Shown: piece by piece, positions 20,477 to 29,928 of the stretch
Layout of the letters: each line of letters begins with the position of its first letter
Numbering within the stretch: the first letter of the stretch is position 1
Source of the DNA: Candidatus Nitrosocosmicus agrestis
GTDB taxonomy: Archaea > Thermoproteota > Nitrososphaeria > Nitrososphaerales > Nitrososphaeraceae
Length of the DNA: 64,000 nucleotides
Direction of reading: 5' to 3'
Assembly: GCF_008389435.1 (NCBI RefSeq)
Contig: NZ_VUYS01000011.1
Span: 1-64,000, forward strand
The notes under the pieces: generated by a model
Databases searched by the model: none
The model's input: only the letters and a program-made list of their open reading frames with translations
What the model was told of the DNA's origin: nothing
Program-made: the position numbers and the translations under genes

Positions 20477-20792
20477 CTAAATTAAACTATCCAGTTCGCT
20501 GATAGCATCTGGGGCACATTTGCAAAGAATTGCAGCCCTTTCAAAATCTGCAAGGAATTCACCTTCTTTTAAAGTATCGATTGTATGTATCATCTAGTTA
20601 TCCTTGGGGTCCATAGTACCTAAAGCAGCATTAATACTCCCTCTAGCCATTACTGTATGAGGATTTCCCCTTTTACTCTTGCTAATTAATAAAACGTTTA
20701 CACCAGCGTCATGGGCTTCTATAGCGGCCCTAAGCCCAGCGGAACCTCCACCTATAATCAGGACATCCACAGATTGAAAAGAATCTTTTCAT
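20477..20792 (-). pseudogene. sdhA: Fragment of succinate dehydrogenase flavoprotein gene
   Basis: On the minus strand the frame gives SVDVLIIGGGSAGLRAAIEA (the FAD-binding Rossmann motif G-x-G-x-x-G), then HTVMARGSINAALGTMDPKDN, a TAG, and MIHTIDTLKEGEFLADFERA, all typical of SdhA/FrdA flavoproteins. Relatives have Trp at the stop position (TGG to TAG). After about 100 codons the match ends at SELDSLI and a stop, so the remaining 450 or so residues are missing. The ATG at 20792 is in another frame. It is a dead duplicate or recombination scrap; a functional sdhA must lie elsewhere. Confidence 0.85.
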
Positions 20793-21547
20793 TTTGGGTC
20801 AATGTAAATATTGTGACATACTACCACAATTGAACATTTCGGTAGTACCGCAAAATTCTGCAAATCTTTAGATTTAGCGTTTATTGTAAAGGAATATACT
20901 TTTTTAGAGTAAAAAAAGTCATCATATAACTAACAAATCAACTAGTAGTTACTAATTTATGTATCCTTAAAGATGCTGAAATTATAATTTATAGGATCTC
21001 ACTTTAGGTGGTACCACAGTAGGAATTGGACTTGATTTCCTGCAATGGATTTTGCGATGAAAGGCTTAAAAAAAATTCATTACTATAAAATTACCACAAT
21101 CTCGCATTTTCAACTGCCCTAATAATATATATCAGTTTTACCACCATCAATTACTTTTCCATCTTTGAATTTTGGTTTTGTAAATCTTGAGAATACGTTA
21201 ATTACAGAATGTTAATTTGGCCTTACTCGACTGTTCACTATTTCCATTGGATTTTTTAGAATAATTTAAGATGCTAGAAAATTCATCAAAAAAAAGTAAA
21301 TTGTTTTATGATAAACGCAGGAATTAAATGTGATGGTTTCATAGATCTAAATTAGAATCAGGCTTCCATACTTGATCTCTAAAAGTCTTCCATAGGAAAA
21401 TAGACGCCAATAAGGAATTAAATCGGCTAAAGGCAACCTCATCTTGTTAACATATAAAAGGATAGATAGATCCATAATTAAATAAACACTGATTCATTAA
21501 TACCTATTTGTAGAATTATAATAACTTTGTTGACATAAAATACTTAG
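20793..21547. other. Intergenic with a faint minus-strand coding trace
   Basis: Between about 21142 and 21234 the minus strand reads SEQSSKAKLTFCN in one frame and VINVFSRFTKPKFKDGKVID in the next, suggesting an eroded small gene, but start and family are not visible. The rest is stop-rich. Confidence 0.35.
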
Positions 21548-22126
21548 ATGGCCAGCCAAAGGCTCAAGGTCGCTATTATTATTGGCAGCACTAGGCCTAA
21601 TCGCAATAGTGAAGCAGTAAGCAAATGGATATACAGTATTGCAAAGAGACGAAGTGATGCTGAATTTGAGTTAATTGATATTTTAGATTTTAATCTTCCA
21701 CTATTGGATGAACCTATTCCACCATCTATGGGACAATATTCAAAAGAGCATACAAAGCAATGGTCTGAAAAAATCAATTCATTTGATGCATTCGTATTTG
21801 TTACTCCTGAATATAATCATAGTTTTTCCGCTGCATTAAAAAATGCTATTGATTTTTTATTTAGAGAATGGAATAATAAGGCAGCAGGATTTGTTAGTTT
21901 TGGTAGTGCTGGAGGTGTAAGAGCAGTTGAACAATTGCGCTTGGTCATGACAGAAGTTAAAGTTGCTACCGTTAGAGCCCAAGTATATCTTTCCTTGTTT
22001 ACAGATTTTGAATCCTTCTCAACTTTCAAACCCGCACCCTTCCATGAGAATACTGCTAACACTATGTTAGATGAAGTCATAGAATGGGGAAAAGCTCTGA
22101 AGACTGTGCGAACGAAACAGGATTAA
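21548..22126 (+). CDS. NADPH-dependent FMN reductase (flavodoxin-like)
   Basis: A 192-residue protein. The FMN phosphate loop is GSTRPNRNSEAV (13-24), the isoalloxazine loop is TPEYNHSFSAALKNAIDFL (86-104), and GFVSFGSAGGVRAVEQLR (114-131) is the third conserved block of the family. This matches the NADPH-dependent FMN reductase/azoreductase-like group that reduces FMN, quinones, azo compounds or metals as a homodimer or tetramer. It is cytoplasmic, lies on its own, and has the usual length for the family (about 180-200). Confidence 0.9.
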   Translation: MASQRLKVAIIIGSTRPNRNSEAVSKWIYSIAKRRSDAEFELIDILDFNLPLLDEPIPPSMGQYSKEHTKQWSEKINSFDAFVFVTPEYNHSFSAALKNAIDFLFREWNNKAAGFVSFGSAGGVRAVEQLRLVMTEVKVATVRAQVYLSLFTDFESFSTFKPAPFHENTANTMLDEVIEWGKALKTVRTKQD

Positions 22127-22620
22127 CGTATTTATATATTTCCAGGAAAGTCAAATGGATATAGAATTTGTAAAATGAAATAGCAATATGTTAGATTCAA
22201 ATCGATAATGTTACTAAATCAATACTTAATGCTGTTTTATCCAACTCCCATTATTATATCGGATAGTCTTTTTAATAATTAAAAAATTTAATGATTAGAG
22301 TCAAACTGTTTTTTATAGTATACTCATTTCTATGTCCACACTAAAGGAAAGAATTCACACTTTGTATTTTGAAAGTGATCTAATCTTTTCATATGGTAAA
22401 CTATTGTATAGATAAAGTACATGGTGAATTCAGATATCTTAAGATAATATATACCAACTCTTTATTTTCACTCAATTTGAGGACAAAAGGACGATTTGTT
22501 TATGTCTCAGGTTAATAACATACTGAATAAGTATGAATTTAATCTTTTAGTATAAATTCAAAGATGATTGCTCAAATATTCCAATGAATCAATATATATG
22601 TTGTATTATTATAGCAAACA
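22127..22620. other. Intergenic, nothing evident
   Basis: AT-rich spacer upstream of the stress-protein gene, with the last 60 bp (ATATATG, TATTATTATAG) likely to carry its promoter. Confidence 0.4.
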
Positions 22621-23049
22621 TTGTACTCTAAAATCCTTGCTCCAGTAGATGGATCTGAAAACTCTATTAGATCTTTACGACATGCCTTATTTTTAAGTTC
22701 CAAACTGGGGTCTAAGTTATCGGTTTTAAATGTACTAGAAATACTTCCTGTTGGGTATGTTCAATCCCAAATAATCGTCGATTCCATAATTGATGCATTA
22801 GAGAATGAATCAAAAAAAGTTTTTGAAAGGGTTGATGAAGAATCTCGAGAATTTGATGTAAAATACGAACCAGTATTAATTAGAGGGAACCAAGTTGCAC
22901 CTATTATAATTGATCATGCTGATCAGAAAAATGTCGATGTTATAGTTATGGGAAGTAGAGGACGTGGCAAGTTTAAAACAGCCATCATGGGAAGTGTAGC
23001 CCATAATGTATTTCATCACACCAATAAGCCTATGTTAATCATAAAATAA
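22621..23049 (+). CDS. Universal stress protein (UspA family)
   Basis: A 142-residue protein with TTG start. The fold opens with YSKILAPVDGSENSIRSLRH and ends with the ATP-binding motif VMGSRGRGKFKTAIMGSVAH, which fits G-x2-G-x9-G-(S/T), followed by NVFHHTNKPMLIIK. The Asp in APVDGS and this motif suggest an ATP-binding Usp. Such dimers act in dormancy and stress signalling. A single domain of usual length. Confidence 0.92.
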   Translation: MYSKILAPVDGSENSIRSLRHALFLSSKLGSKLSVLNVLEILPVGYVQSQIIVDSIIDALENESKKVFERVDEESREFDVKYEPVLIRGNQVAPIIIDHADQKNVDVIVMGSRGRGKFKTAIMGSVAHNVFHHTNKPMLIIK

Positions 23050-23280
23050 AAATGAGAACCGCGTGAGAGGGTACAAGAAAATGCTGATTTATCTCTCATG
23101 CTCTGTGATTATCTTACTTTTTATTGTCAATATTAAATTTTAAATTTAAACCCTGCTTGTTATATATTATTGTAGTTCTAAATTATGGGGAAAATTATTA
23201 TTTGCTGTCCTATTATTCTCTATCTTTAGACATCATGTACGAAAATTGTAGAATTTGTAGATGCGCAATTACCAATAGAT

Positions 23281-23954
23281 GGCTCTGTTCATTTAACGAA
23301 ATCTTATAGCTTGAAGATGTTCTATCTCCTTTGTGATTACCAGAAATAAAACACCTTCAAATTATGTATATTATACACTACATCTATACTTTTCAGGTTT
23401 TTCTCTCAGGAGAGCCTCCGAAATACTATCTCAACTTTTCAAAAGAAATCATGTTTTATTAGCTAAAAAATGGAACTGGATTCAAAAGTACAAGCCTCAA
23501 AAGCTGAAGTCAACTAGAAGAAGAGTTCTAGAGTATATAATAGATGAGACCATGTTGAAGGTGGGATCAGAGTTTGTCTGGCTCTGGGTTGCAACTGAAC
23601 CCGAAAACAGTCAAATTCTCGCACTGTCTATCTCTAAAGAAAGAAACATGTTTGTAGCTGAAAGATTCATTGGCGGTTTAATAAAATTTAATGGAAAACG
23701 TCCAATTTCTCCGGATGGTGGTACATGGTACCCCATGGCCTGTATGTTCTTGGGACTCAAACATCACAACCATTCCCCTTATGAGAAAAGTATCATTGAA
23801 AGAACAATGCAGTTCATAAAGAATAGGACAGAAAGTTTTGATGATTACTTTTCCTGCAGAGTAAAGAACTGCAAACTAAATCATGTAAGAAATTGGTTGA
23901 ATATGTTTTTGGTTATCATAATAGCGAGATCAAACTTGTCAAATGAACAGAGCC
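23281..23954 (+). mobile_element. IS6-type insertion sequence, copy 2, with 8-bp target duplication
   Basis: A 674-bp element. The left end is GGCTCTGTTCATTTAACG (23281-23298) and the right end is its near-perfect inverse, GTCAAATGAACAGAGCC (23938-23954), with one mismatch. The 8 bp before the left end and after the right end are both CAATAGAT (23273-23280 and 23955-23962), a perfect target duplication of the length IS6-family elements make. The element is therefore complete at its ends and recently inserted. It carries one transposase gene, which is frameshifted near its end. Confidence 0.92.
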
Positions 23955-24067
23955 CAATAGATATTGGGTCTGATATAAATGGCACCATTATATCTGGAAA
24001 ATGGATAGGTTCGCCATTGTCAAACAATATAAAGAGTGGATTTGTCAATTTTGATATTATGAGATGA
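23333..24067 (+). pseudogene. IS6-type transposase with late frameshift
   Basis: The reading frame runs past the IS end and stops at 24067 (244 codons). The N-terminus has a zinc-free HTH (RNKTPSNYVYYTLHLYFSG, WNWIQKYKPQK). The catalytic residues look present: Asp-Glu in IIDETMLKVGS, Asp in PDGGTWYP and Glu in SIIERTMQFIKNR. Compared with copies 3 and 4 there is a 3-codon insertion before WNW (LLAKK for SI) and a 1-nt loss near the C-terminus, so the final NLFVDYHNxEL becomes NMFLVIIIARSN and reads through the terminal repeat. Activity is doubtful but only the last 15 residues are affected. Confidence 0.8.
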
Positions 24068-24951
24068 TAAATTGAAAAAGTATAACTATGAATATAATTA
24101 CTCGAGTAGCAGAATCAAAAAAGTGTTTATCCTATCAATATGTTGACCAAATATGATCCGGTTGTCCATGGTCCTCTGACAATCTATTATATCGATGGAA
24201 AATATAGTAATAGAAATCCCTCGTACCTGTATATAGGATATGTTTTATATAGGAATTAGGGATCAAAGGAACAATTTCCCACCTATACCCGTAACTAAAT
24301 ACCTTGGATCTAAACCTAATCGTTCGAACATTTCCACAGATCTGAGAATTGGTCCTTTTCTGTTGACTAGTAAAAATAATTTCTTGAATGTTTACCTATT
24401 TGAACTAAACAAAGATGATGGTGCTCCATCATATTTATTATTCAGTCTTATAAACACGCTAATAAAATTAATGGGAGCCACTTACAATCTTACATCTCTA
24501 GCGGAGACAACAAATATCATTAGTTCTTCATGACCTGTATTAACTCCAAGGGGATGCAATGGTCTAGTATTCCTTGACAATCAGGTAATATCTGAAGAAC
24601 CATTGAGAAATATATCTGCCTTTAATGGAGAATATAAACAAGAAAAAACTTATACAGGGATAACTAGCCCATCGGGTTGAGGACAACCTTCTCAATATCT
24701 TGTTAACTACCGATAAAAACTCATGAATTATATGGAGTGGTGATGACCAATACATTATTACTAAAACAATTCGAACTTCTTGAATTAGTTCCTAAGTAAG
24801 GACTACAAGTGGTTTGCTTATGACATAATAAAATCCATTATAGATCAACTAATAAGACAAATATATTTACAATGATAAAGATTGTCGCACAAATTGTTTT
24901 TTTTAGAACAGTAAATATTGATATATTATTTACGTAAACAGTCTAATTTTG
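23955..24951. other. Remnant coding DNA split by the IS, unrecognised
   Basis: Removing the element and one copy of CAATAGAT joins an open frame across the site: EFVDAQLPIDIGSDINGTI from the two flanks, continuing to a TGA at 24065-24067. Further right, 24240-24533 is open for 97 codons (FYIGIRDQRNNFPPIPVTKY...ISSS). Together these look like pieces of an older, already eroded gene. I cannot name the family. Confidence 0.35.
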
Positions 24952-25246
24952 TTATGTAGAATTATGGGATGTCATGAATTCAGGGTTGACGCCAATGCCC
25001 GATATAACAGGCGAATTGCGAAAGTGGTAGTCAACGCTTTCCGGATCTGCAGTTATTTTAGATACTTTCCATTGTTTGAATTTTTTTACTGTAGTGGGAA
25101 CATTAACTGTAGGACCTTGTAACAAACTTATTGTATTAGTGCAACTGTAAATATTAGGATTTCGTGTTGGAATTTGGTAATGTATCCGTATCTAAAGAAT
25201 GTGTAAGAGCATGAGGATGTCTATCAACACCTTCGGGTTTTATCAT
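24952..25246 (-). pseudogene. Frameshifted small gene of unknown function
   Basis: From ATG at 25246 the frame reads MIKPEGVDRHPHALTHSLDT and stops in TAA. One base out of phase the reading continues IPTRNPNIYSCTNTISLLQG ... TVKKFKQWKVSKITADPESV ... SPVISGIGVNPEFMTSHNST to TAA at 24952. The two halves together make about 98 residues of consistent composition, so a single frameshift near 25180 is likely. No signal peptide or motif was recognised. Confidence 0.45.
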
Positions 25247-25294
25247 TTTTTAATAAATTGCTCTTATGTAGGCAGTTTCAATCATTTTTACCTG

Positions 25295-25594
25295 TCAATC
25301 TTCAAAAAGGTCATCATCGTCATCATCGTCATCATCATGGATGTTATAAGATGCAATAAAACATTCTCGGATCTGTGGTATTGTAGCAAATCCTGTAGTT
25401 CCAGCTATATTATCAAGGCAATTCTGAAAATTATCATAATTTTGCTTATTTGATTTATTTTCTCCGCCGCCATTGTTTGTTTGGGCCCTTGAATTGGTTT
25501 GGGCTAGTGCTATGGTTAATGCGCTGCCTGAGGAAAATAACATGATCACCAATCCCAAATAAATGCCTGAAATTATCATTTTCTGATTAGTCAT
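25295..25594 (-). CDS. Small exported protein with poly-Asp tail
   Basis: A 99-residue protein. Its signal peptide (IISGIYLGLVIMLFSSGSAL) ends near IALAQ. The mature part has a Gly/Asn linker (NNGGGENKSNKQN), a NFQNCLDNIAGTTGFATIPQ ... CFIASYNIH segment with two Cys able to form a disulfide, and a nine-Asp tail ending LFED. The tail is encoded by a GAT/GAC trinucleotide run. Acidic tails like this often bind calcium or other cations; that is inference. A TATA box lies about 29 nt before the ATG. Confidence 0.75.
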   Translation of the reverse strand: MTNQKMIISGIYLGLVIMLFSSGSALTIALAQTNSRAQTNNGGGENKSNKQNYDNFQNCLDNIAGTTGFATIPQIRECFIASYNIHDDDDDDDDDLFED

Positions 25595-25618
25595 TTTAAA
25601 TAACTATCTATTATAATG

Positions 25619-25628
25619 CTATAAAAGG
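25619..25628 (-). promoter_or_regulatory. TATA box of the poly-Asp protein gene
   Basis: The minus strand reads CCTTTTATAG, centred about 29 nt upstream of the ATG at 25594, consistent with a leaderless transcript. Confidence 0.5.
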
Positions 25629-25759
25629 ATAGTATAAGAATAATACAATATATATCAAACACTTTAAATAAATGAAAGATTTGATTATTTTTTGGTAAAA
25701 ATTATATTTATACTTCAGAAATTAATAAAGTCTATATGCTTTAACTTGTCCTTTTCATT

Positions 25760-26164
25760 ATGCAAAATTCATCTAACTCTATTATCGTAAGAAAAAGAAA
25801 CAATAGGTCTGAGAACTTTGATATAGACAAATTAACATCATCAATCAGTAGAGCTGGTATTCCTTTTACTATGGCAAAAGACATATCTGCATCAATACAT
25901 GAATTTATAAAAATCAACGAAAATAATAATATGATAGGTTCCAATAAAATAAGAGAGTTTGTAATAAATGAACTAAGGAACAGAAATCAAACAACCATAG
26001 CTGAATCGTACTCAGGTTATAGTAAAAATAAAGTTACAAGAATGAGAGAAGAACAAACACATGATATTAAACACGATTCAAAAACTATACCTATTTCGGA
26101 GTCACATCAAAAACAATTCGCAAAGGACAAGGATAACCCAACTGGAAGTGGTGCAAAGAGGTAG
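25760..26164 (+). CDS. ATP-cone domain protein
   Basis: A 134-residue protein. Residues 7-95 follow the ATP-cone pattern: IIVRKRNNRSENFDIDKLTS (first strand, basic turn, D-x-x-K-L), ISRAGIPFTMAKDISASIHE, then IREFVINELRNRN and an A-x-S-Y-x-x-Y motif (AESYSGYSKNK). ATP-cones sense ATP/dATP in ribonucleotide reductases and in NrdR-like repressors. Here no reductase or zinc ribbon is attached and the tail (about 95-134) is polar and disordered. It may be a free nucleotide-sensing regulator; that is inference. Confidence 0.7.
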   Translation: MQNSSNSIIVRKRNNRSENFDIDKLTSSISRAGIPFTMAKDISASIHEFIKINENNNMIGSNKIREFVINELRNRNQTTIAESYSGYSKNKVTRMREEQTHDIKHDSKTIPISESHQKQFAKDKDNPTGSGAKR

Positions 26165-26407
26165 ATTCTGCTGACTTTTATAATTTATACTTGTTAAATA
26201 TCAAACTCATCGTAAGTTATGAAATTTTTTTATGTACTATCAATTTCCTAAGAATCAGCTAGTTTATCAGTAGGTATAATACATTTTATAGTCATGATTT
26301 GATTTACATTTGTAACTCAAATAACAGAATACACTTAGATAAATTGCTATAACTTTTTTAGTATCATGTTAAATACCTAGTATATATTCGTTTCATTATC
26401 TATCCTC

Positions 26408-26768
26408 ATGAAAGTAAAATTAGAAGTAGTCATTGTCATGATGGCATCGGTTCTTGTAGGGGTATCATCAACGACGTCAGTATTTGGAGGTCTCTTAGAT
26501 GGTACTCCAGTTAGCATTCCTGACATCAGGAATAGCAATGGCAGCCTTTTTTTATAATACTCCAGTTAATACTCCAGACGCCAGTAATAGTGATATTGAA
26601 GTAAACAACAACCAAAGTATATATCAAAAAGGTGATTTGATTATAGGCGGTCAAAATTGTGCAGAAATTAACGTTAATTCACAGAATTCAGCAGGTGATG
26701 AAGGGCTCGACTGTCACAATATTCAGGATCAAAGTCCAGAAAATCCATCAGAGGCTAATTCAAATTAG
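26408..26768 (+). pseudogene. Exported protein gene broken in a T7 run
   Basis: From ATG at 26408 the frame gives a signal peptide (VVIVMMASVLVGVSSTTSVFG) and LLDGTPVSIPDIRNSNGSLF, then a stop. Removing one T from the T7 run at 26547-26553 restores reading into YNTPVNTPDASNSDIEVNNN ... SIYQKGDLIIGGQNCAEINV ... CHNIQDQSPENPSEANSN, about 119 residues in total. The mature part resembles the N/Q/S/G-rich units of the repeat protein at 53274. It could be a pseudogene, a phase-variable gene or a sequencing error in the homopolymer. Confidence 0.65.
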
Positions 26769-26948
26769 CGTCCTCAACAGGAAAAAGGATTAAATGAATA
26801 GATAGTACTTATAAGTGATTTATATATGTAAGTCAATACAAAATATTTTCCATTTTTTTAGTATTCATAGTTGTCCGACATCAATGCTGATGTATAATTT
26901 CTTTGAAATAATCATATTTGAATACTCATTTTTCATATTAGTACAAAT

Positions 26949-27658
26949 GGCTCTGTTCAGTTAACGCGTTTTAACTCCTTGTTATGATAATCGACAAAGA
27001 GATTTAACCAGTTGCTTACATGCTTTAACTTACAATTCTTCATTCTACACGGAAAGTAGTCATCAAAGCATTCGGTTCTATCCTTAATATATTGCATTGT
27101 TCGTTCTATCAAGCTTTTCTCCACAGAGGAATGAATGTGATGTTCAATTCCAAGGAACCTACAACCCATTGGATACCATGTACCACCATCGGTAGAAACT
27201 GGATACATGCTTTCCATACTCTCTAACAATACCTGCTAGAAAGTGTTCGGCAACAAACATGTTTCTCTCCTTTGAGATATTGGCAAAATAAGTGCGAGGA
27301 TCTGTTTGTTTTTTTTTTTGGTTCGATAGAAATCCATAGACAGATGTACTCTGAGCCGACCTTCAACATGGGGTCTCATCTATACAATGAATTCTGAAAT
27401 TCTCTTTCGTTTGGATGATATCTTTATGGGATGGTATTCCTGAATCCAATTCCAAATCGATACATGGTTCCGCTTGATAAAACAAGATAGTCTTTCAGAA
27501 GTTCTCCTAAGAGACAGACCTGAAAAATACAAATACAAATACAAATACAAATACAAATACAAACCATAGCATATGTATTCTGAAGGTGTTCTGTTTCTCG
27601 TGTTCATAAAAGAGATGGGATATCTTCAAGCTATAAGATTTCCTTAAGTGAACAGAGC
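26949..27658 (-). mobile_element. IS6-type insertion sequence, copy 3, degenerate, with near-perfect target duplication
   Basis: A 710-bp element on the minus strand, bounded by GGCTCTGTTCAGTTAACG (26949) and the inverse form ending CTTAAGTGAACAGAGCC (27658). The flanks are GTACAAAT on the left and GTACAACT on the right, an 8-bp duplication with one change, so this insertion is older than copy 2. The transposase is in pieces: an N-terminal part at 27380-27607, a disrupted middle with a 2-nt insertion and an A11 run, and an intact C-terminal part at 26957-27229 (STDGGTWYPMGCRFLG, SLIERTMQYIKDRTE, NLFVDYHNKEL). Confidence 0.9.
27525..27560. repeat. Hexamer (AAATAC)6 inside the copy 3 transposase
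   Basis: Six perfect AAATAC units. On the minus strand they encode an LYLYLYLYLY run in place of the single LHLYFSG of the other copies. The expansion is in frame and appears to have arisen by slippage after insertion. Confidence 0.95.
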
Positions 27659-27889
27659 CGTACAACTCGTTGTAACATAGAAATACCATACCACAGGGTT
27701 TATAGAATACGATTATTTATTCCATTGGTATGATTTTAAATCAATAACAATATCAAGACTCATATTCTGCCGAAAATGATACTGAATGTTAAAATTAATC
27801 GTACTTTCAAGTTGTTAAGCAAATACTGCTCTAATAAAGAAATTATGAAATAATAAACTATTTTACATGAATAGTGTTATATTACAACG

Positions 27890-28390
27890 ATGGGTCTCGA
27901 ATCCCTAGCAATCACGAATCTTATGAATAAAAACATAATAGTTGCTGAACAGGATTTAAACTTGATAACCATTTCAAAAATAATGTCAAACAACGACATC
28001 GGTTCAGTGGTTATAGTAGACGATATAAACACCAGAAGACCAATTGGAATTATTACCGAAAGAGATATAGTCAAAACAATTGGGATGATACAGCCACAAC
28101 AACTATTAGTTCCCATACGAGACTATATGAGTCGCCCATTGATAACGCTCTCTTCTAAAGCATCAGTTTATGATGCAATAAAATTGATGTACGAAAAGAA
28201 AATAAGAAGAATACTGATATTGGAAAAAGAGAAACTAGTCGGAATTATTACAGATAAAGATATTTTTAGATCTTTAGTAAATAACAAAGAATTGCTTTCT
28301 ACTACAGTAGGAGCTCATCTTCCTATCCCAGAAGATAAATTGAAAAATGAAATTTCACAATTTTGGTTCAATAATACTTTTATCGAATAG
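27890..28390 (+). CDS. Two-CBS-domain protein
   Basis: A 166-residue protein. The first CBS domain spans about 8-68 (ITISKIMSNNDIGSVVIVDD, then PIGIITERDIVK). The second spans 78-140 (VPIRDYMSRPLITLSSKASV, YDAIKLMYEKKIRRILIL, LVGIITDKDIF). The tail ends SQFWFNNTFIE. Paired CBS domains bind AMP, ATP or SAM and act as energy sensors. The protein at 50110-50610 has the same length and layout and the same ending (FWFSNSFYK), so the two are recent paralogues. It lies alone and its partner is unknown. Confidence 0.92.
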   Translation: MGLESLAITNLMNKNIIVAEQDLNLITISKIMSNNDIGSVVIVDDINTRRPIGIITERDIVKTIGMIQPQQLLVPIRDYMSRPLITLSSKASVYDAIKLMYEKKIRRILILEKEKLVGIITDKDIFRSLVNNKELLSTTVGAHLPIPEDKLKNEISQFWFNNTFIE

Positions 28391-29175
28391 GCATACAATT
28401 AATGTATTGGCTTTCTTTTGAATAGAATCTAATAACGGTTTACATATATCCCACTTATAAATAGAAACGAAATTATGGTTGTTATAGATATTAAATCTCA
28501 ATTCAATCAGAATAATCAAGATGTATGATTAACAACGGCTAATTTACGTTCTTATTGATTATAACAATCAGCAATTAACATATTCTGCTTATTGTCTTGA
28601 ATTGCATCTAAAATTACCATCTATTCAATTTGAACCATCCTCGGCAAAATTTCAACATTGCTTTACATATTATGTATAAGATAATGTAGATATCTAGTTC
28701 ATATCAGTCTATAGGTACCAACCATGAGTAATTTAATATAAAATATGAAAAGCATCTGCCTATTTTCGATATACTTGTATCATAATTAGGAATTAACCAG
28801 CGGTGTGAAGGTTTATAAAATATTACCCGAGATATCCATTGAACTATGCTGTTACATAACTTATGAACGAATACGAATGATCCCATTCGAATACATTGAT
28901 GCTCAATAGTTGCGGCCAGGTTATTTACTTTATAATCAAATATGCATTATTGGTTAAATAGCCTCCAGAATTGCGTTTCAAAAGTCAAGATCAATGATTC
29001 TGATTGTGGGAATCGGATTTTCTTCACTTGATATAATTTATAGCAACATTGAGAATTATAGAGTTAACCTCATGATCTACTCTTCTAGTATTTTCTTGTT
29101 TTATGGTGCTAGACAACCATTATAAAAAATCATATAAAAAACTAATGGTCCTGTATGATTGTGTGGTATGGTGGA
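28391..29175. other. Intergenic, nothing evident
   Basis: A 785-bp convergent spacer. The minus-strand frame at 28704-28886 has unconvincing composition and no supporting signals. Confidence 0.45.
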
Positions 29176-29928
29176 TTATTTTTTCCTGACATCGATTAGA
29201 CTAAATTCACTTAGAAACTTTTCATATTTCTCGCCGAGTTTATTGTAATCCATTTTACCTGATTCTAAATCTTCAAGCGAATTTATCAATTTGTAGAATC
29301 TCGCTGTATCAAGTACAAGACCGTAATAGTCTCTTACCCTTTCTAATGTCGTTTCATAATGTCTTTTGTTTCCCGAAGCTGTTGAATCAGAAACTAGTAT
29401 AACATCATATCCAATATTAAACGCCTCACGTAATGATGTCTCTACGCATATAGAGGTGTCAATTCCACAGAATACAAGAGTATTAATTCCTTCACTTTGA
29501 AGCCACACCCTTAGTTCAGTATCTTGAAATGCACCGTCTCTTCGTTTGATAACTATGTGGTCATTTTCTGTGGGTTTGATTTCATCTATTGTTTGGGCAT
29601 CCCATGTCCCTCTTACTGTGATAGGAACTTTGAGTCTCTCTTCTCTTGCTAAAGGTAAAAGTCTATGAAAACGGGTTAAGAGGTCTATACCAGTTGCCTC
29701 TCTAACTGCTTCTGTATAAAATATTGGTATATTTTTTGTTCTGCAAAACTGAATCAATTCCTTTACTTTTGGGATGACCTTTTGATAGTCTTGGATATTC
29801 ATTCCCAAATGATCATAGGAACCACCTTTGCTTACAAAGCCATTTTGCATATCAATCACGACAAGTCCAAATCTAAAATTTATTGCTTCGATGGAATCTC
29901 GAGACATTATTATAGTTACATGGGGCAA
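29176..29928 (-). CDS. Isochorismatase-family cysteine hydrolase
   Basis: A 250-residue protein (ATG at 29928, alternative ATG at residue 8). The triad is Asp26 (GLVVIDMQNGF), Lys128 (HIVIKRRDGAFQDTELRVWL) and Cys161 (VFCGIDTSICVETSLREAF), followed by the V-x-D-S-x-A/S motif (VLVSDSTASGN). All three residues are in place. Family members hydrolyse isochorismate, nicotinamide, ureido compounds such as biuret, or N-carbamoyl amines; the substrate cannot be assigned here. A C-terminal helix of about 35 residues extends beyond the usual domain. It is cytoplasmic and a single gene. Confidence 0.9.
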   Translation of the reverse strand: MPHVTIIMSRDSIEAINFRFGLVVIDMQNGFVSKGGSYDHLGMNIQDYQKVIPKVKELIQFCRTKNIPIFYTEAVREATGIDLLTRFHRLLPLAREERLKVPITVRGTWDAQTIDEIKPTENDHIVIKRRDGAFQDTELRVWLQSEGINTLVFCGIDTSICVETSLREAFNIGYDVILVSDSTASGNKRHYETTLERVRDYYGLVLDTARFYKLINSLEDLESGKMDYNKLGEKYEKFLSEFSLIDVRKK

